A stretch of DNA of 40,622 nucleotides from Purshia tridentata (Eukaryota > Streptophyta > Magnoliopsida > Rosales > Rosaceae): contig QANT01007347.1 in assembly GCA_003254885.1 (NCBI GenBank), positions 1 to 40,622 of the forward strand. The letters are read 5' to 3'. The notes under the pieces were generated by a model. The model saw only the letters and a program-made list of their open reading frames with translations, ran no database searches and had not been told where the DNA came from. Position numbers and translations under genes: made by a program. Below, in pieces: positions 1 to 11,800 of this stretch (positions are counted from its first letter, which is position 1; every line of letters starts with the position of its first letter).

Positions 1-248
1 AATGTTTTGGTCTGATCTCTGATGTACGATTTATTTTTAAAAAATCTGTTGAGAAAAAATAAAATAAAATAAAAGACAAAAACATAAATAAATGAAACAT
101 AATATTACGTTTTGATGTAAATATACAGTAATTTAAATTTTTCTTCTGTATTTTTTTCTCATTTTCTGTCTTACAGAGCTAAGCATTCTATTGACATTCT
201 CACTCATCCATCAGTTCTCATAAATAAACAACCAAGACTATATGTATA
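1..248. other. AT-rich sequence, nothing recognised
   Basis: A/T-rich sequence with no open reading frame, RNA gene or repeat pair that I can support. It lies immediately 5' of the transporter pseudogene and may contain further decayed parts of it, but no family motif is readable. Confidence 0.5.
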
Positions 249-432
249 GACAATGTTTATGGTGCCCTAATGGGAAATGGGTTTCATGCTGAGGCTGTAG
301 AGATGATTGCTGGCAAGTGGTTGAAGTTGGTGTTGTGTTATCAGGATTTGGTCTTTTTGAAGCCCAATTAAGCAGTAGTGCTTACCAAGCCCTTGGTATG
401 GCATAATTAGGATTCTTGCCTAAGTTTTTTTT
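249..432 (+). pseudogene. Decayed exon of a PUT/LAT-type polyamine or amino-acid transporter
   Basis: Two reading frames together read like one conserved segment of plant APC-superfamily polyamine/amino-acid transporters (PUT/LAT, as in At3g19553). Frame one, 249-326, gives DNVYGALMGNGFHAEAVEMI followed by AGKWLK. After a frameshift near 315-328 the next frame gives VGVVLSGFGLFEAQLSSS, then AYQALGMA, a stop (TAA, 404-406), and LGFLPKFF. The stop sits where relatives have Glu (MAELGFLPKFF), consistent with a GAA to TAA change. No start, upstream exon or downstream continuation was seen. It is therefore a short relic with at least one frameshift and one nonsense change. The family match is from memory of the GLFEAQLSSSAYQ motif; the disabling changes are seen directly. 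Confidence 0.65.
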
Positions 433-1100
433 CATGGATTTTGCTTTCATTTATCATTTCTCTTTCTTCTTCTTTTTTTGGGTCCTTTTCAGGTGGTTTG
501 CAAAACACTTTGTACATCCAGATGTTGTGTTCATTTATGATTACATATTCCTTTAGGATGAAGATTTTAGAGAATTTTAGTTCTATATATTACAAAATGT
601 TGGAATCTATGGACATGTAAACATTTATATTTTATAAAGTCATTAAATATTTATTTGAATTGCTAACAATTTATAAGGTACAAGACCAAAATCACAATAA
701 AATTGATGATTTGATAGACGAAAATATTAACGCGTTATTAAATTGTAACAGTTTGCCAAACACGTGATCAACAACATTACAGGTGAAAGGATATGGATGA
801 AAATGAAACTTAATCTAAATTATAGGGACTACCAGTTAAATTTAGCCAAATAATATTAAGAAAATAATTGTATCCTACATAACAATTCGAATTTAGAGGT
901 TAATTGGTTAGTACTTAGTTGTTACCAACTTACCGAAAAAACAAACAGGGGGGTTTTCTATTACGTTGAGACTGTTCTCACGAAGACAAACCAAATACAA
1001 TAATACAAATATACAATGCAAGTTGTCGAAAAGTGGAGTGAGTGAAAACTGAAAACGTACCAAAAACCAGAAATAATCCCATTTTTTCTAAATACTCTCA
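433..1100. other. PBL17: Spacer and probable promoter of the PBL17-like kinase
   Basis: No gene is recognisable. A G-box core CACGTG lies at 761-766. The sequence is AT-rich, with no clear TATA box tied to a start site. The transcription start of the kinase is unknown; 1,000-1,270 is plausible because the pyrimidine-rich leader begins soon after. Confidence 0.35.
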
Positions 1101-1269
1101 GTTTGATTGACAGAGAGCAGAAATCCCAAAACCAAAATCTCAACAACTCAGATTGTATTATTTTTGTGCAACGCATAGATGGAGAGATTCTGAGAAAGGC
1201 AAATACCAAAGCCATTGAGCCAAACAAAGCTTTTGGGTACGTCTGGTTTGGCGCTTTCTTCGCCCCATT

Positions 1270-1270
<1 letters not shown>

Positions 1271-1310
<40 letters not shown>
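1271..1310 (+). repeat. (CT)20 microsatellite in the probable 5' leader
   Basis: A perfect run of 20 CT dinucleotides, followed by C/T-rich sequence to about 1390. It lies about 380 bp upstream of the kinase start codon. Pyrimidine-rich CT/GA tracts are frequent in plant core promoters and 5' UTRs. The apparent Glu-Arg and Leu-Ser repeat peptides in this area are translations of this microsatellite, not proteins. Confidence 0.9.
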
Positions 1311-1315
<5 letters not shown>

Positions 1316-1687
1316 CCCAAGAAAAACATACCTTCTCTCCATTTATCATTTTCTCTCTCTTCCCTTTATTTATCTTCCCTTTCCTTCAAACTTTGAGTGG
1401 CTTTCTGTTGGCCCGAAGAAAAAACCCAAAAAAAAGAAGAAGAAAAGAAGACAAAAACTCCATTTCTCCGGCGACCCACATCGGAATCCATCGACTTTGC
1501 CCCGAAGCAGATCGCATCCGGACCCGAATTCCGAGAAACCAACCCGCATTGGCAAGTTTGATGGACCCCCCGATAGGAATGTCGGTGGGTCTCTAAGCTT
1601 GTCCAGTTGTGAATGATTGAGAGTTGGAGGCAGGTGTTGAAATGCTAAAACGGATTCGGGTGCGGATACGGGCTTGGTTTTAGATTC

Positions 1688-4600
1688 ATGGGGATTTGTT
1701 TCAGTAAGGAAAGGGAGCAGCAACCCAATTGTATGCTGAGGATTTCATCAGGTATGTCATTTATGCTACTACGTTAACGTACAATTGAATATGCTTCACA
1801 ATTTGGTTAATTGGGTATTTGTTAGTTTTTTTATTTAATGTTGCATGTTAGCTTTAAGTGCACTTCAAGTTTTGAGCTTTCTTTTAATTAATATAAGTTT
1901 TTTGGATCTTTTGGTTTCCAGGAAATGAATGACTCATAATGGCAATTAGGCACAGTTAGATGAGAGGGGAAATAATTGGGTTTTATTGCATTATATGCTA
2001 TGAGTCTATGACAACATATGTTTTATTTGTTGCATGGTTTTGTTTGTCATTGGTCATATTGGTTTTCTAACCAGGTGACTGGATTTGAAGCATTTATTGA
2101 AGTTTGTTAATGATAGTAAATGTGTCGCACATTAGATATGTTTTTTTTTTTTTTTTTTTTCTGTTGGCGAGCATCACTCATGGGACTTTGATGTTGGATT
2201 ATTGTGTGTGTGCGTGTGTTTTTTTTTATTTCCTTTCTTATGTTGTGGCATATGAGGATGTGGAACATGAAATTAAAATTGATTTTGTACTTCTTAAATA
2301 TAGTTCTGATATATGAAAAGTGTTTATATTAGTTATTGAGTGTACTTATTGTTTCGTGTTGAATAATATTGTTCATTCTGTGCATTTACTGCGGCCAAAA
2401 TGTGTCCTTATTTCAAAATTTAAATCGGTGTTTATTGGTGAATACTAAACAGTTAATAAAATTTAATTTGCATGAGAGTATGGTTGAGAAGCAACCAGCA
2501 AGAGATGTGTATTCTTTCTATATTAGGCCAGTGGACTTTTCTATGAATTAATAAGGTAAGCATTTTTTGGAAATAGTGGTCAAGTTTGAAGCTCAGAGAG
2601 AGAACGAGAGAGAGAGAGAGTAGTTAAATGATTTTATTAATGATTGTTAGCATAACATTTTCCTTTTTCTTGAAAAAATTCAATTGATGTAGGACATGAC
2701 TCTGCTGCATCTCAAACTAAACCGGATAGAACTTTATGCAACACTCCTTTGGTTTCCAAGGATGTCAAAGACCTTCGCCAAAGTCCTGGATATATCAATG
2801 TCAATATCTTTACTTATGATGAGATGAGGTTGGCCACAAAACATTTCCGGCCTGATCTAATTCTCGGCGAGGGTGGATTTGGAGTTGTATATAGAGGACT
2901 TATTGATGAAACTGTGAGGGCAGGTTACAAAACCACACAAGTTGCCATTAAGGAACTTAATCCAGAAGGGTACCAAGGTGATAGGGAATGGCTGGTATTT
3001 GGCTCATCTCCCTTTTATCTTATTTATTTTTTCTTGGAAATGAAGCTTTACAATAGTTGGTTTGTATATTGTTCTCCTTTCTGATAAAGAAGATAAATTT
3101 TTGTTCTGAAAACAAAGTAGAGGGAGTTTCTAGTGACGAATGTGGAAGATGAATACATTCTGATACTGCTGACAGAATGTTGTGTTAGTGTGAAAGCTTG
3201 ATCGATCCATTCCAAATATTATGTTGCCTCCTGTTGTGCTAGTCCAAGTTTCTTATACTTCTTGACTTGTGAGGAAGCTCCATCAGAAATAGCTTAAATA
3301 TCTCTCTACTGTTGATGCTGTTACTTGAAAATTAATGAGGGCTACTTTGTTTTACAAAAGGCAAATTCTCATAGCATTCATACCAGTTGCATTATGCATA
3401 AACATTGCCCCCCAGACTGTCCTTTTTCTCTCCTTTCTGTTGGTAATTGTAGGATAATACACTTTACCATCCTTCTAATGGATTTTTGTCCAACACCTTT
3501 TAGAATCAGTTATTCATAAAAATTCATTTTAGAGATATATATGCGTGGATGCAACATTTTTGTCTTTAATAGTAAATCAAAGGATAGATTTAAGTGAGAA
3601 GTTGATTTTAATTTTCAATAGCAAGGATCTACTCAAAGAGAGAAGCAAAATTGGAAAATCATGGTCTATGGCTTTAGAAATGAATATGGTATCGGTAACT
3701 TTTGTTTTATTGATGATAACTGACATGGCAAGAAAAGATATTGATCTAAAAAGTAGGGTAGATTATCTTTCTTGCTGAGCCTTCTTTCATGGATTCTCCC
3801 ATATATAGTGGTGATTAATTTGCATCCTTTTGTCATATATATTTTGTCTTGCAGGCAGAAGTTAACTATTTAGGACAGCTTAGTAACCCTAATCTTGTGA
3901 ATCTGATTGGGTACTGCTGTGAGGATGACCACCGGCTATTGGTCTATGAATACATGGCAAGTGGCAGCCTGGAAAGACATCTTTTTCGCCGTAAGTGTCT
4001 TGTGCAATCAGAAGTCTATGGGATGTTAAGCAGATGAGGTTTCATGTGAAGCCTATTTATAAGCCTTTTAGATACCATTTATTGCTTTAAAAAAGCGAAA
4101 ATATCCATCATTTTTTCAGTATGTTTTAGGCACTTGTGACTTGTGACTTGTTCACTGTTCAATTGGGTAAGAAAACAAAATTTATTTCTCCCTTGTCATG
4201 ATAATTCCCTATGCCTCAGCATATCATGCACCACCTATTATTCTTTCTCTTTTGGGTAGTCTTTTGTCTTTTTTTTGGTGGCTTTCTGACACCCTTATTC
4301 ACCAATTTCAGGCTTGTCTTTGTTTGTTCTCAAGACCTCCTTTGTTACTGATGGTACTTAGATTCTAGAATCAAAGTTCTTTCACTCTCCTAATTTCAAG
4401 AAAATGAAAAACGTCTATCATCCAGATTGAATTTTTTTTTTTTTTTTTTCTGTTAAGACTTCTCTTCCTAGCTATAAAGAGAGTTTGAATCCTTTTTAGG
4501 TTATTAAGAAAATCAGCTTCCCAATAATAAACAAGAGGGGTAGAGGACTTTACTCAAATATGCATGGACAAATATGTAGAAATAGACTGCAGTTGACAGT

Positions 4601-6892
4601 TTAAAATTTGTTTACCAACGAGGTTCCAGTCGAGTGGTCAGGCCCATGGTTTGCTTTCATGTGGTCTGGGGTTCGATTCCTCAAAGGTACCTATCTAGCT
4701 ATTTGCTAGAGTTTCCTGCCTCGAAAAGATTGTAGGGTTCAGCAGGGGTGCCCAGTTTTGAAGCCATCCTGCCTGGGGGATTTATGGGTATAAAAAACAG
4801 TGTAAAATTTGTCACTTCAAAATTCTTGGAAACTTAACACCTGTACATAGAAAATTGACACTGTTTTTCATCTGCTCTTTTATTAGATATAAACAAGCAT
4901 TGTTGTTGTTCATTGTCTGAAATGTTGTGGACCATTCTTTATAATAATTATGATGCAGGAAATGTATAGTATAAACTGTATTATAAAAAAAGTCCACCAA
5001 CTGCTAAGATACTTGGAATTGCAGGTGGCCTATTGCAACAACATTCAATTGGGTGTTCTAGCAGATACTTTCGACAAGCCAAAACTTAGATCTCCATATT
5101 GTGGTTGAAATTGAATACCATATTTAGGACATTATGCATGTTTTGGTTAATTCCTTAATCATTTCTTTTGTTTTGGGTGGTAGGAGTGGGATGTACGCTT
5201 ACTTGGTCAAGAAGAATGAAGATTGCTTTAGATGCTGCAAAAGGGCTTGCTTTTCTTCATGGTGCAGAGAGACCAATCATTTACCGTGACTTCAAGACAT
5301 CAAACATCTTGTTAGATGGGGTTAGTTTTCTACTCCTTGTTATCTTGTATATTGCATTTATAACAATTGAACCATCTTATTTGAGATGCAGTTATAAAAA
5401 ATTTAAAGAAAAAAAATCTGATCTTCTGAAGTGAGCTATTTAAAAAAGTCAAGTTTACTTTCACAAATGAAACTCAAACCAGAAGATGAAGTCCATGCAA
5501 ATGCTTCTTGTCATGATTCTTTATCCATTTTGCGCAAACAAAGACTAGTATTTTCAAACTGAACATAAATATGCATGTGTTTGTCAAATGAGTGATTTCT
5601 CTTGTGGAAGCTATGTTGGTTTCTGTTGCTGAAAATTAAATAATAACCTGCAGGATTTTAATGCAAAGCTTTCAGACTTTGGCCTTGCAAAGGAAGGGCC
5701 TATGGGAGACCAAACCCATGTTTCAACACGAGTCATGGGCACATATGGATACGCTGCTCCTGAGTATGTAATGACTGGTGAGTTGTTTAATAACTGTACC
5801 GCCCAGTTATTTTATGAGATTTTATTCTTTTCTTTGCTCCATAAAGGCTGACAAATATTTGCCTCTGCCAGGAAAAAAAGAAATATGTTGTTTTAGCATG
5901 TTAACAATTAACAAGCTAAAGCTTTGTAGTGCTTCATTGTAATGTATGGCCAACTTATTTTGCATCATGCACATTGGTTTTCATCTTCATGGTTCTTGTG
6001 CTTCTGATTATAAGGAAAGAATGAGAGGAAATCATATAACATATTTCCTCTCTTAGCACCAAAAAAAAATATTCATTCCCTCTCTCTCTTTCACCCTCCC
6101 TCCCTCCCTCCCTCCCTATTGTATTTTCTCCCCTGTACATTAAATTTGGCAAATGTGAGTGCTTTATATGAATGAGTTTGTAGATGAAAACTATCTACAT
6201 TAAGCATATCTCAACTTGTTTTTTTTTTTTTTTTTTTTTNTTTTTTTTTTTCTAAACTGCACATACATCTTCGAAGTAATATTTGTTTAATTACGTCATA
6301 GATTGGTTGTTGAAACCATAGTAGTCCATGACTGAGTATTAAATTGATCCAAACAGGGCATCTAACAGCTCGAAGTGATGTTTATGGATATGGAGTGGTG
6401 CTACTTGAACTGCTCATTGGAAGGAGAGCAATGGATAAGAGCAGGCCCAGCCGAGAACACAACCTGGTTGAGTGGGCTCGCCCACTCTTGAACCATAATA
6501 AGAAGCTTCTGAGGATTGTAGACCCTAGACTGGAAGGGGAGTACTCATTTAAAACTGCAATGAAGGTTGCCCATTTGGCATACCAATGCCTTAGCCAAAA
6601 CCCGAAAGGGAGGCCCCTTATGAGCCAGGTGGTTGAAATCCTTGAGTCTCTTCAAACAGGAGATAACCGTGAAGCTACACTTCATAGTGGAGATGGTGGT
6701 GTGACTCTTTATGAGGCCCCCAAGGGAACCCCTGCTAATGTTGCTAAGAGAAACCCAAACGGAAGAGATGGTGAAAGGGGTGGAGAGGCACGTAGAAGGA
6801 GCAAGCCGGGAAATGGAAGGAGCAAGAGTGAGCCTATGAGCGATTTTGATCATAATAGTTTGTCTCCAAATTTTTTGTCCCACGGAAAGTAG
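1688..6892 (+). CDS. PBL17: Receptor-like cytoplasmic kinase VII, PBL17-like (Ser/Thr kinase), complete, six exons
   Basis: Joined exons give a 432-residue serine/threonine kinase of the PBS1-like family, which relays signals from plasma-membrane immune or developmental receptors. The start MGICFSKE has Gly2 for N-myristoylation and Cys4 for palmitoylation, so membrane anchoring is likely. Kinase landmarks are all present: glycine loop GEGGFGVV (80-87), VAIK lysine K108, helix-C Glu in AEV (E124), catalytic loop YRDFKTSN with D203, DFG at 221-223, activation segment ending AAPEY (247-251). The tail after about residue 370 is basic and Ser/Arg-rich ([15 protein letters not shown]). It looks catalytically intact. 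DVKDLRQ, FTYDEM and [21 protein letters not shown] resemble Arabidopsis PBL17 (At2g07180) as I remember it; a related RLCK-VII member cannot be excluded. It converges with the TOR1L2-like gene. Confidence 0.9.
4612..4797 (+). mobile_element. tRNA-derived SINE in intron 3 of the kinase gene
   Basis: A 186-bp insertion with a polymerase III-like A box (GTTCCAGTCGAGTGGTCA, 4623-4640) and a perfect B box GGTTCGATTCC (4670-4680). It ends in a short A-rich tail (TATAAAAAA). It is flanked by a 15-bp target duplication, CAGTTTAAAATTTGT (4597-4611) and CAGTGTAAAATTTGT (4798-4812), with one mismatch. The 3' body (TTGTAGGGTTCAGCAGGGGT) resembles plant SINE bodies. It cannot encode a functional tRNA, since no acceptor stem closes around it. 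The sense orientation in an intron suggests it is tolerated. Confidence 0.85.
6078..6118 (+). repeat. CT/CCCT microsatellite in intron 5
   Basis: A short CT run followed by about five CCCT/TCCC tetramers. It is low-complexity intronic DNA and creates only spurious Gly/Glu-Arg repeat frames on the other strand. Confidence 0.8.
6221..6251 (+). repeat. Poly(T) run containing an N at 6240
   Basis: About 30 T residues interrupted by one undetermined base. The true length is unreliable. It lies in intron 5, about 105 bp upstream of exon 6. Confidence 0.8.
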
Positions 6893-8600
6893 CTTCTACA
6901 ACAGGTTAAATTTGTACCAAACAATGGATGGAGGTTGAAAATGTACAAGATATATCAACTGGTCTGTCCATTTGGTGTTTTGAGTACAATTCTTGTACCC
7001 TTGGCGAAATATGAGGTTAAAACTTTTTTTTTTTGTTGATAAAATATGAGGTTAATAATTTGTAATTCATTTTCTAACATTCTACATTATGAGCTATACC
7101 ATGTATGTTGTGATTTTATATTTTAGTGTAGCATTTGAAGATGGCCCTTTTTTATTCTTGAATTTTGTCCAATGGCATAAACTAGAAGAATTTTCTCCAT
7201 GTAATCGATACACAAATTCTTACCATATTTTTATACTATGTTTTTTATATAATTTTATGTGTCATTATTGTACTGACAAAGTATTTTCTTATTTTTAGGA
7301 TTTTTTTTTTGTTTTGTTAGTATCCAATATATGAATGCTATGTAAATTACCATGTAAGATGATATAAAATTATGGTATAAAAATATGGTAAGTGTAGCAT
7401 TGTTCAATCGATACACCATCACATGATGTATCCAATCCAATATGTAAGGATATTATTGGACGACATATTTATTTTTGTAGAGTATAATATTAATAACATT
7501 CACCTATATTATAAAATATATATTAGTTACATCATGTGGTAATATATTGGTTACATTGAAAATCTTTCATAAAATAGGGACAACTATCCCCTTCTTTGGA
7601 AAGGATAAAATTAAATAAAAAAACAATCATGAAACACTAATTACACTACACATATATATAATATATATCATTACTTTAACAATAAAGATGTCAAAGATGA
7701 GACTCAAATCACAATAAAATAAGAGAATGTAAAAGCCTCCTAGTAAAAATATGGGGTTTAGAGTTTAGAATTTAGGCGCTCAAGTATGTACAACTTGTTT
7801 CCAATTTTAAGATAAGTATATACATTCTATGTAGCACGCTAATTTGGTGTTCGGTAAGTTCTTTATTATCCCAGTAGTCAAAAACCACACTCGTCGGTAA
7901 CCCTTTTTGTTTTCTAGTTCAGGGTAGAGGGTGCAAAAGTCAGAATATTACCGTTTCTGTGGAGGAAAAGTGCAGAATTTTATAACCTTGTGTAAAAGTG
8001 CAAAAGTCAGAGAGGGTTTGTAATTCTGTTTGTGTGCAGCAAAAGTCAGAGTTATAAGCTTCCACCTCTTAACATTTTTCTTTTTCAATTTATGTGCCAT
8101 ATTTTAAATTGACTATTTGAAAAAATTAAGAAAATAACATAAATGTTGTACTTCATCAAATAACTCTCAAATCCAAACATTTATTCTGGGAGTTATAAAT
8201 ACAAGAGCTAATCCATTGGTATTCAAAAGTTTTGTCATTTCGAGAAATTAGAATTCATTCCTTATTTAGATATTAAGTTTTAACTTTCGCATTTTCTCAA
8301 AATCTGAAAGCTCTAGAAAATGAAGAAAAAAAATTGGTGATTGAAGCCTGTAAATAGAAGTCGGTAAAAAGTGTTGGATCAAACAGCATTGTCCTTTTGA
8401 GTTTTGGGAAATAAGAATGCCTATTTAATAAATTGAACCACAAGCTGTGTTTTTCCTTTGTTGACCATTTGATTGCATGGGCATTGAGCCAATTAGAAAG
8501 TCAGCTTACCAAAGATTTAAATGCTGTCACATCTATAGGGCTATTAATTTAAATTTAAATTTTACTAAGAAAAATTGAACATTTCCGAGCAAAAGATTTC
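6893..8600. other. Kinase 3' UTR and AT-rich convergent spacer
   Basis: Starts with the 3' UTR of the kinase gene (end not defined) and continues to the 3' end of the TOR1L2-like gene. No coding sequence is supported. It contains the fold-back at 7203-7416, inverted CACATGATGTA motifs around 7422 and 7535, and three copies of a GTGCAAAAGTCAGA-like word between 7930 and 8050. Confidence 0.5.
7203..7416. mobile_element. Small fold-back (MITE-like) element
   Basis: Two inverted 22-bp arms (7219-7240 and 7371-7392, 20 of 22 matching, core CTTACCATATTTTTATAC) lie between direct copies of AATCGATACAC (7203-7213 and 7406-7416). The 11-bp direct copies look like a target duplication, but the arms do not reach them, so the element boundary and superfamily are uncertain. 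Confidence 0.4.
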
Positions 8601-8818
8601 CTCAAATACAGGTGGAATTACAAAAAATTAAACTTACGAAAACACAAATACGGCTGAAAAAGACTCTTGGTTATCGTTACAAAATGGAGAGATGGATTTG
8701 CACATTGAATTACATACAAAAGGAAAACAATATTCTAAATCTCTGATCCATAACAGTAAGAAAATGGTGGATGAGCAGACTATGACTCTCACCTGGCTAA
8801 AATTTCTCAAACCACAAC

Positions 8819-11800
8819 TTACCATGTGGAATCTGCAAGTACTACGACATCATAATCCTGGTTTATTATCTGACTGTCATTATCCTACACAAGTGGGAAA
8901 GTCCATTGTTAGTCACAGGGCTTTGGAAGGAAAATGTAGAAACTGCAGTAAAAGTGTGTGCAAGTGATAAACAATGCGCACATAAATACACTAAGAGAGA
9001 TATATGAAGTAGCCTTACCCCATAAATGGTGCAACTTCACAGCTATTTGAGTAACAGATCTTCTCTCTGAAGGATTGGAAAATTCCATATTTACAGCTTC
9101 CTGGATAGAAGACAAGAATTCTTGCCTTGCTTTTGCAGACACCCCAAGGTAGTTTGGTCCATGAGTTGTGCTCAATTCAGCAATCTAAATCAGTGAAAAT
9201 AGTATAATGTGTTAACATTTTGCTCTAGAACACATTTTCTGTTTCTACATAAAATTTAAAAAAGCCTAACAGGGGGACAAAAAGGCACATTAGAGAGAGA
9301 GAGAAAGAGAAAGAGATAGAGGACATGTTTATACATCCAGCTCCACAATAATGTATAGAAAGAATCTACAAAGGCATGATGGCACTCAATTTGTCATATG
9401 TAAAGAACTTGCCTGCTGCAACCAAGGGATTATGGTATTGATAAACCTTTGTTCTAGGAGATATGAAGCTAATATGCTGAGGACTTCGCTCGCAGTTTTA
9501 GGCGACAAACATTCTAGAACTGGACCAGTACTATCAAGAAGCTCAACTAAAACAATTTCATCGCCAGAACAAAGAGCTTCTACATATGCAGAGTCTAGGT
9601 CCCCTTCACATAAAAAACCTTTTACTTGTTTCCATAGACTATTCTTACTTTCTAAAACATTTTGTCCCATTTTAGCACTAGAAGCTGAAGAAAACATAGC
9701 ATCATTCCTTGTTTGACCACAACCTATCCTCTGTGCTCCCTGCGCAGAACTTTTCCGAACATCTTTCCCAGTAGGATTCCTGGTAAATTTCACCTTACTA
9801 TTACTCCATGTCTCTGTACCTTGTTTTGAGGAATTGTTTGCTTGGCTCCTGCCAAATGTGTTTTCCTCCCAGATATCAGAATGTTTCACAGATAGCAATG
9901 AAGGCTGTCTGCTGCGCATATCGATAGATGGCCTAGGAGTGGATGTAGAGAGTCTTGGAGAATGCACAGTTTGGCTTTGCTTCGTGAGTTTGGAGGTTGC
10001 TAAATTGGAATGTTCCCCTGTGTGTACTAGATTCTGAGATAATCGATCTACAACATGTTCTAGACCTACCACTCTTGTTTGTAAAATAGACAAGCTATCC
10101 ATTATGCCAGATGTAAACACCTGTGAATTTTTTTGAATAAAAGAGCAAGATTAGAGGGCTTACAGTATTTCAGATGTATGGAAATATATATATATATATA
10201 TATATATATATTCTGACTTTTAAGCAATACTGTGACAGAATGATCATAAATTTCATTTACCAAAATTTAGAACCTTTGCCAAGCCAGTCAAATACAAGTT
10301 TTCTTCAGGAATTGAAGAGAAAGAAAAAGTAATCATATAGGAATAACACAAGATGCAGTGTTAAATATGTTCTTCAGATGAGCAAAAAGGATCTGACAAG
10401 AAAGGATACAGTGACTCCAGAACTCAATATTTTTGTACCAGAAAATTGAATGGCATGCCAATTCTTTCATGAGGTGCCAGCAAGTCATATAGTGTTGTTA
10501 GCACTCAAAATTGGGTGCTTGGGCTCATTGCATAGAACAGCATATCTGAATGTTTACTTAACTAATTCTCCAGTTGTTTAGACAAATGGTGAAGCAATTA
10601 ATCTACATGCAGATCTAAGAATCTCAGTGTATGTACCTGTAAAAGATCCACTAACTTTGACTGCTTGTTTTCAATCTCCAAAAGTTGTTTTCTAATGCAA
10701 ACCACTTCATTTGCCATTTGTGAACAGCATCCATGCAGAGTATGGGAACTAGATTCTGTCACCGTTGAATCAAGACTTCTACGATCATGTATCCTTTCAG
10801 AGAACATTTGTTTCTCATTACCAATCTCCTCAGCTGCAAACCGCTGACTTCTTCCCATTGGCTTCTGCAAACCACCCTTGTTATGAGAAACTGTTACAAA
10901 CTTTGCCACAACGTCATCAGTGACAAGATTGGACACAGAAGAACACTCTTGTTTTTCATCCATAGTCACATATTCATATCCAAGATCCTGGGTGCTTGTA
11001 ACATCTGTGCTCATCCTTTCCAAAGTCTTTGTAATAGAACTACCTTCAGATTCTTCATTGTGAAATTCTGGCAAAGCATTGTGGGATTTTGGAACTGCAA
11101 TTTCAATATGCCAATCATCTTCATTGGAACGTTGATGATTTTCCACAGAACTGGGACATTTTTTCCTGACAGACAAAGGAACCCTACTCTTAGTTGAGCC
11201 ACTAACAACTTTCTTGAGTGTGAGATCCTTCCGTCCAGATTCACTGGCACTAGTGATATCACTGTAGTCACCGCCAAAGAAATTTTCTGTAAAATTGGCA
11301 AAATAAATATGAGAAGTAACAAGCAAAGTGCATTAAATCAAGACAGGAAAACAAAATGACATATTTATCTACAAAAGCGGGCTTTCTATGCACCAGTGAT
11401 ATAAATGAGGAAGTTGCACAATAAAGTAGCTTAAAAAAGGAATATTAATCAGTTTGTCTGCTCATATGATGAAAGATGTAAAACATTGTCAAACAAGACC
11501 ACTTTCACATAATTTACTTTTCTTCCCAAAGTACCCTCATTTGAAGGGAAGCTTATGATGCAGAAGCATGACTATTTTAAAGCAAGGGTTCAACCTAACC
11601 TCATCATCAAAACCAGGTAAGATAAATAAAGTCGGCCATAAGTCAAGTTGGAACATAATTTAGGTTAAACACTTCATGGAATGTTTACCTAAGGGTAAAG
11701 TTTTCATCTCATCCTAATATACAAGACCGGCCAAAAAGAATTCATAATATAAACAACTTTCCTAGAGGTATGTTATTTGAACATTCATGTAATAGAATAT

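Larger units (their letters stand above)
1688..6892 (+). other. PBL17: Exon map of the PBL17-like gene
   Basis: Coding exons: 1688-1751, 2693-2994, 3855-3990, 5184-5320, 5654-5777, 6357-6892 (1,299 bp including TAG). All introns are GT-AG and the frame is kept across every junction. Split codons are Gly22, Arg168 (CGCC|GA gives HLFRRVGC) and Gly255. The start at 1688 was chosen because it gives the myristoylation motif and splices in frame (ATTTCATCAG|GTATGT) to the exon carrying DSAASQTKP. The large introns are 2 (3.0-3.85 kb) and 3 (3.99-5.18 kb). Confidence 0.85.

Noticed and set aside
961..1616. Several overlapping frames with Arg-Glu or Leu-Ser repeats on both strands
   Set aside because: They are translations of the (CT)20 microsatellite and the kinase 5' leader, with no family resemblance.
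4612..4700. A possible tRNA gene (A and B boxes present)
   Set aside because: No acceptor or anticodon stem pairs around the boxes. The flanking 15-bp duplication and tail show it is a SINE.
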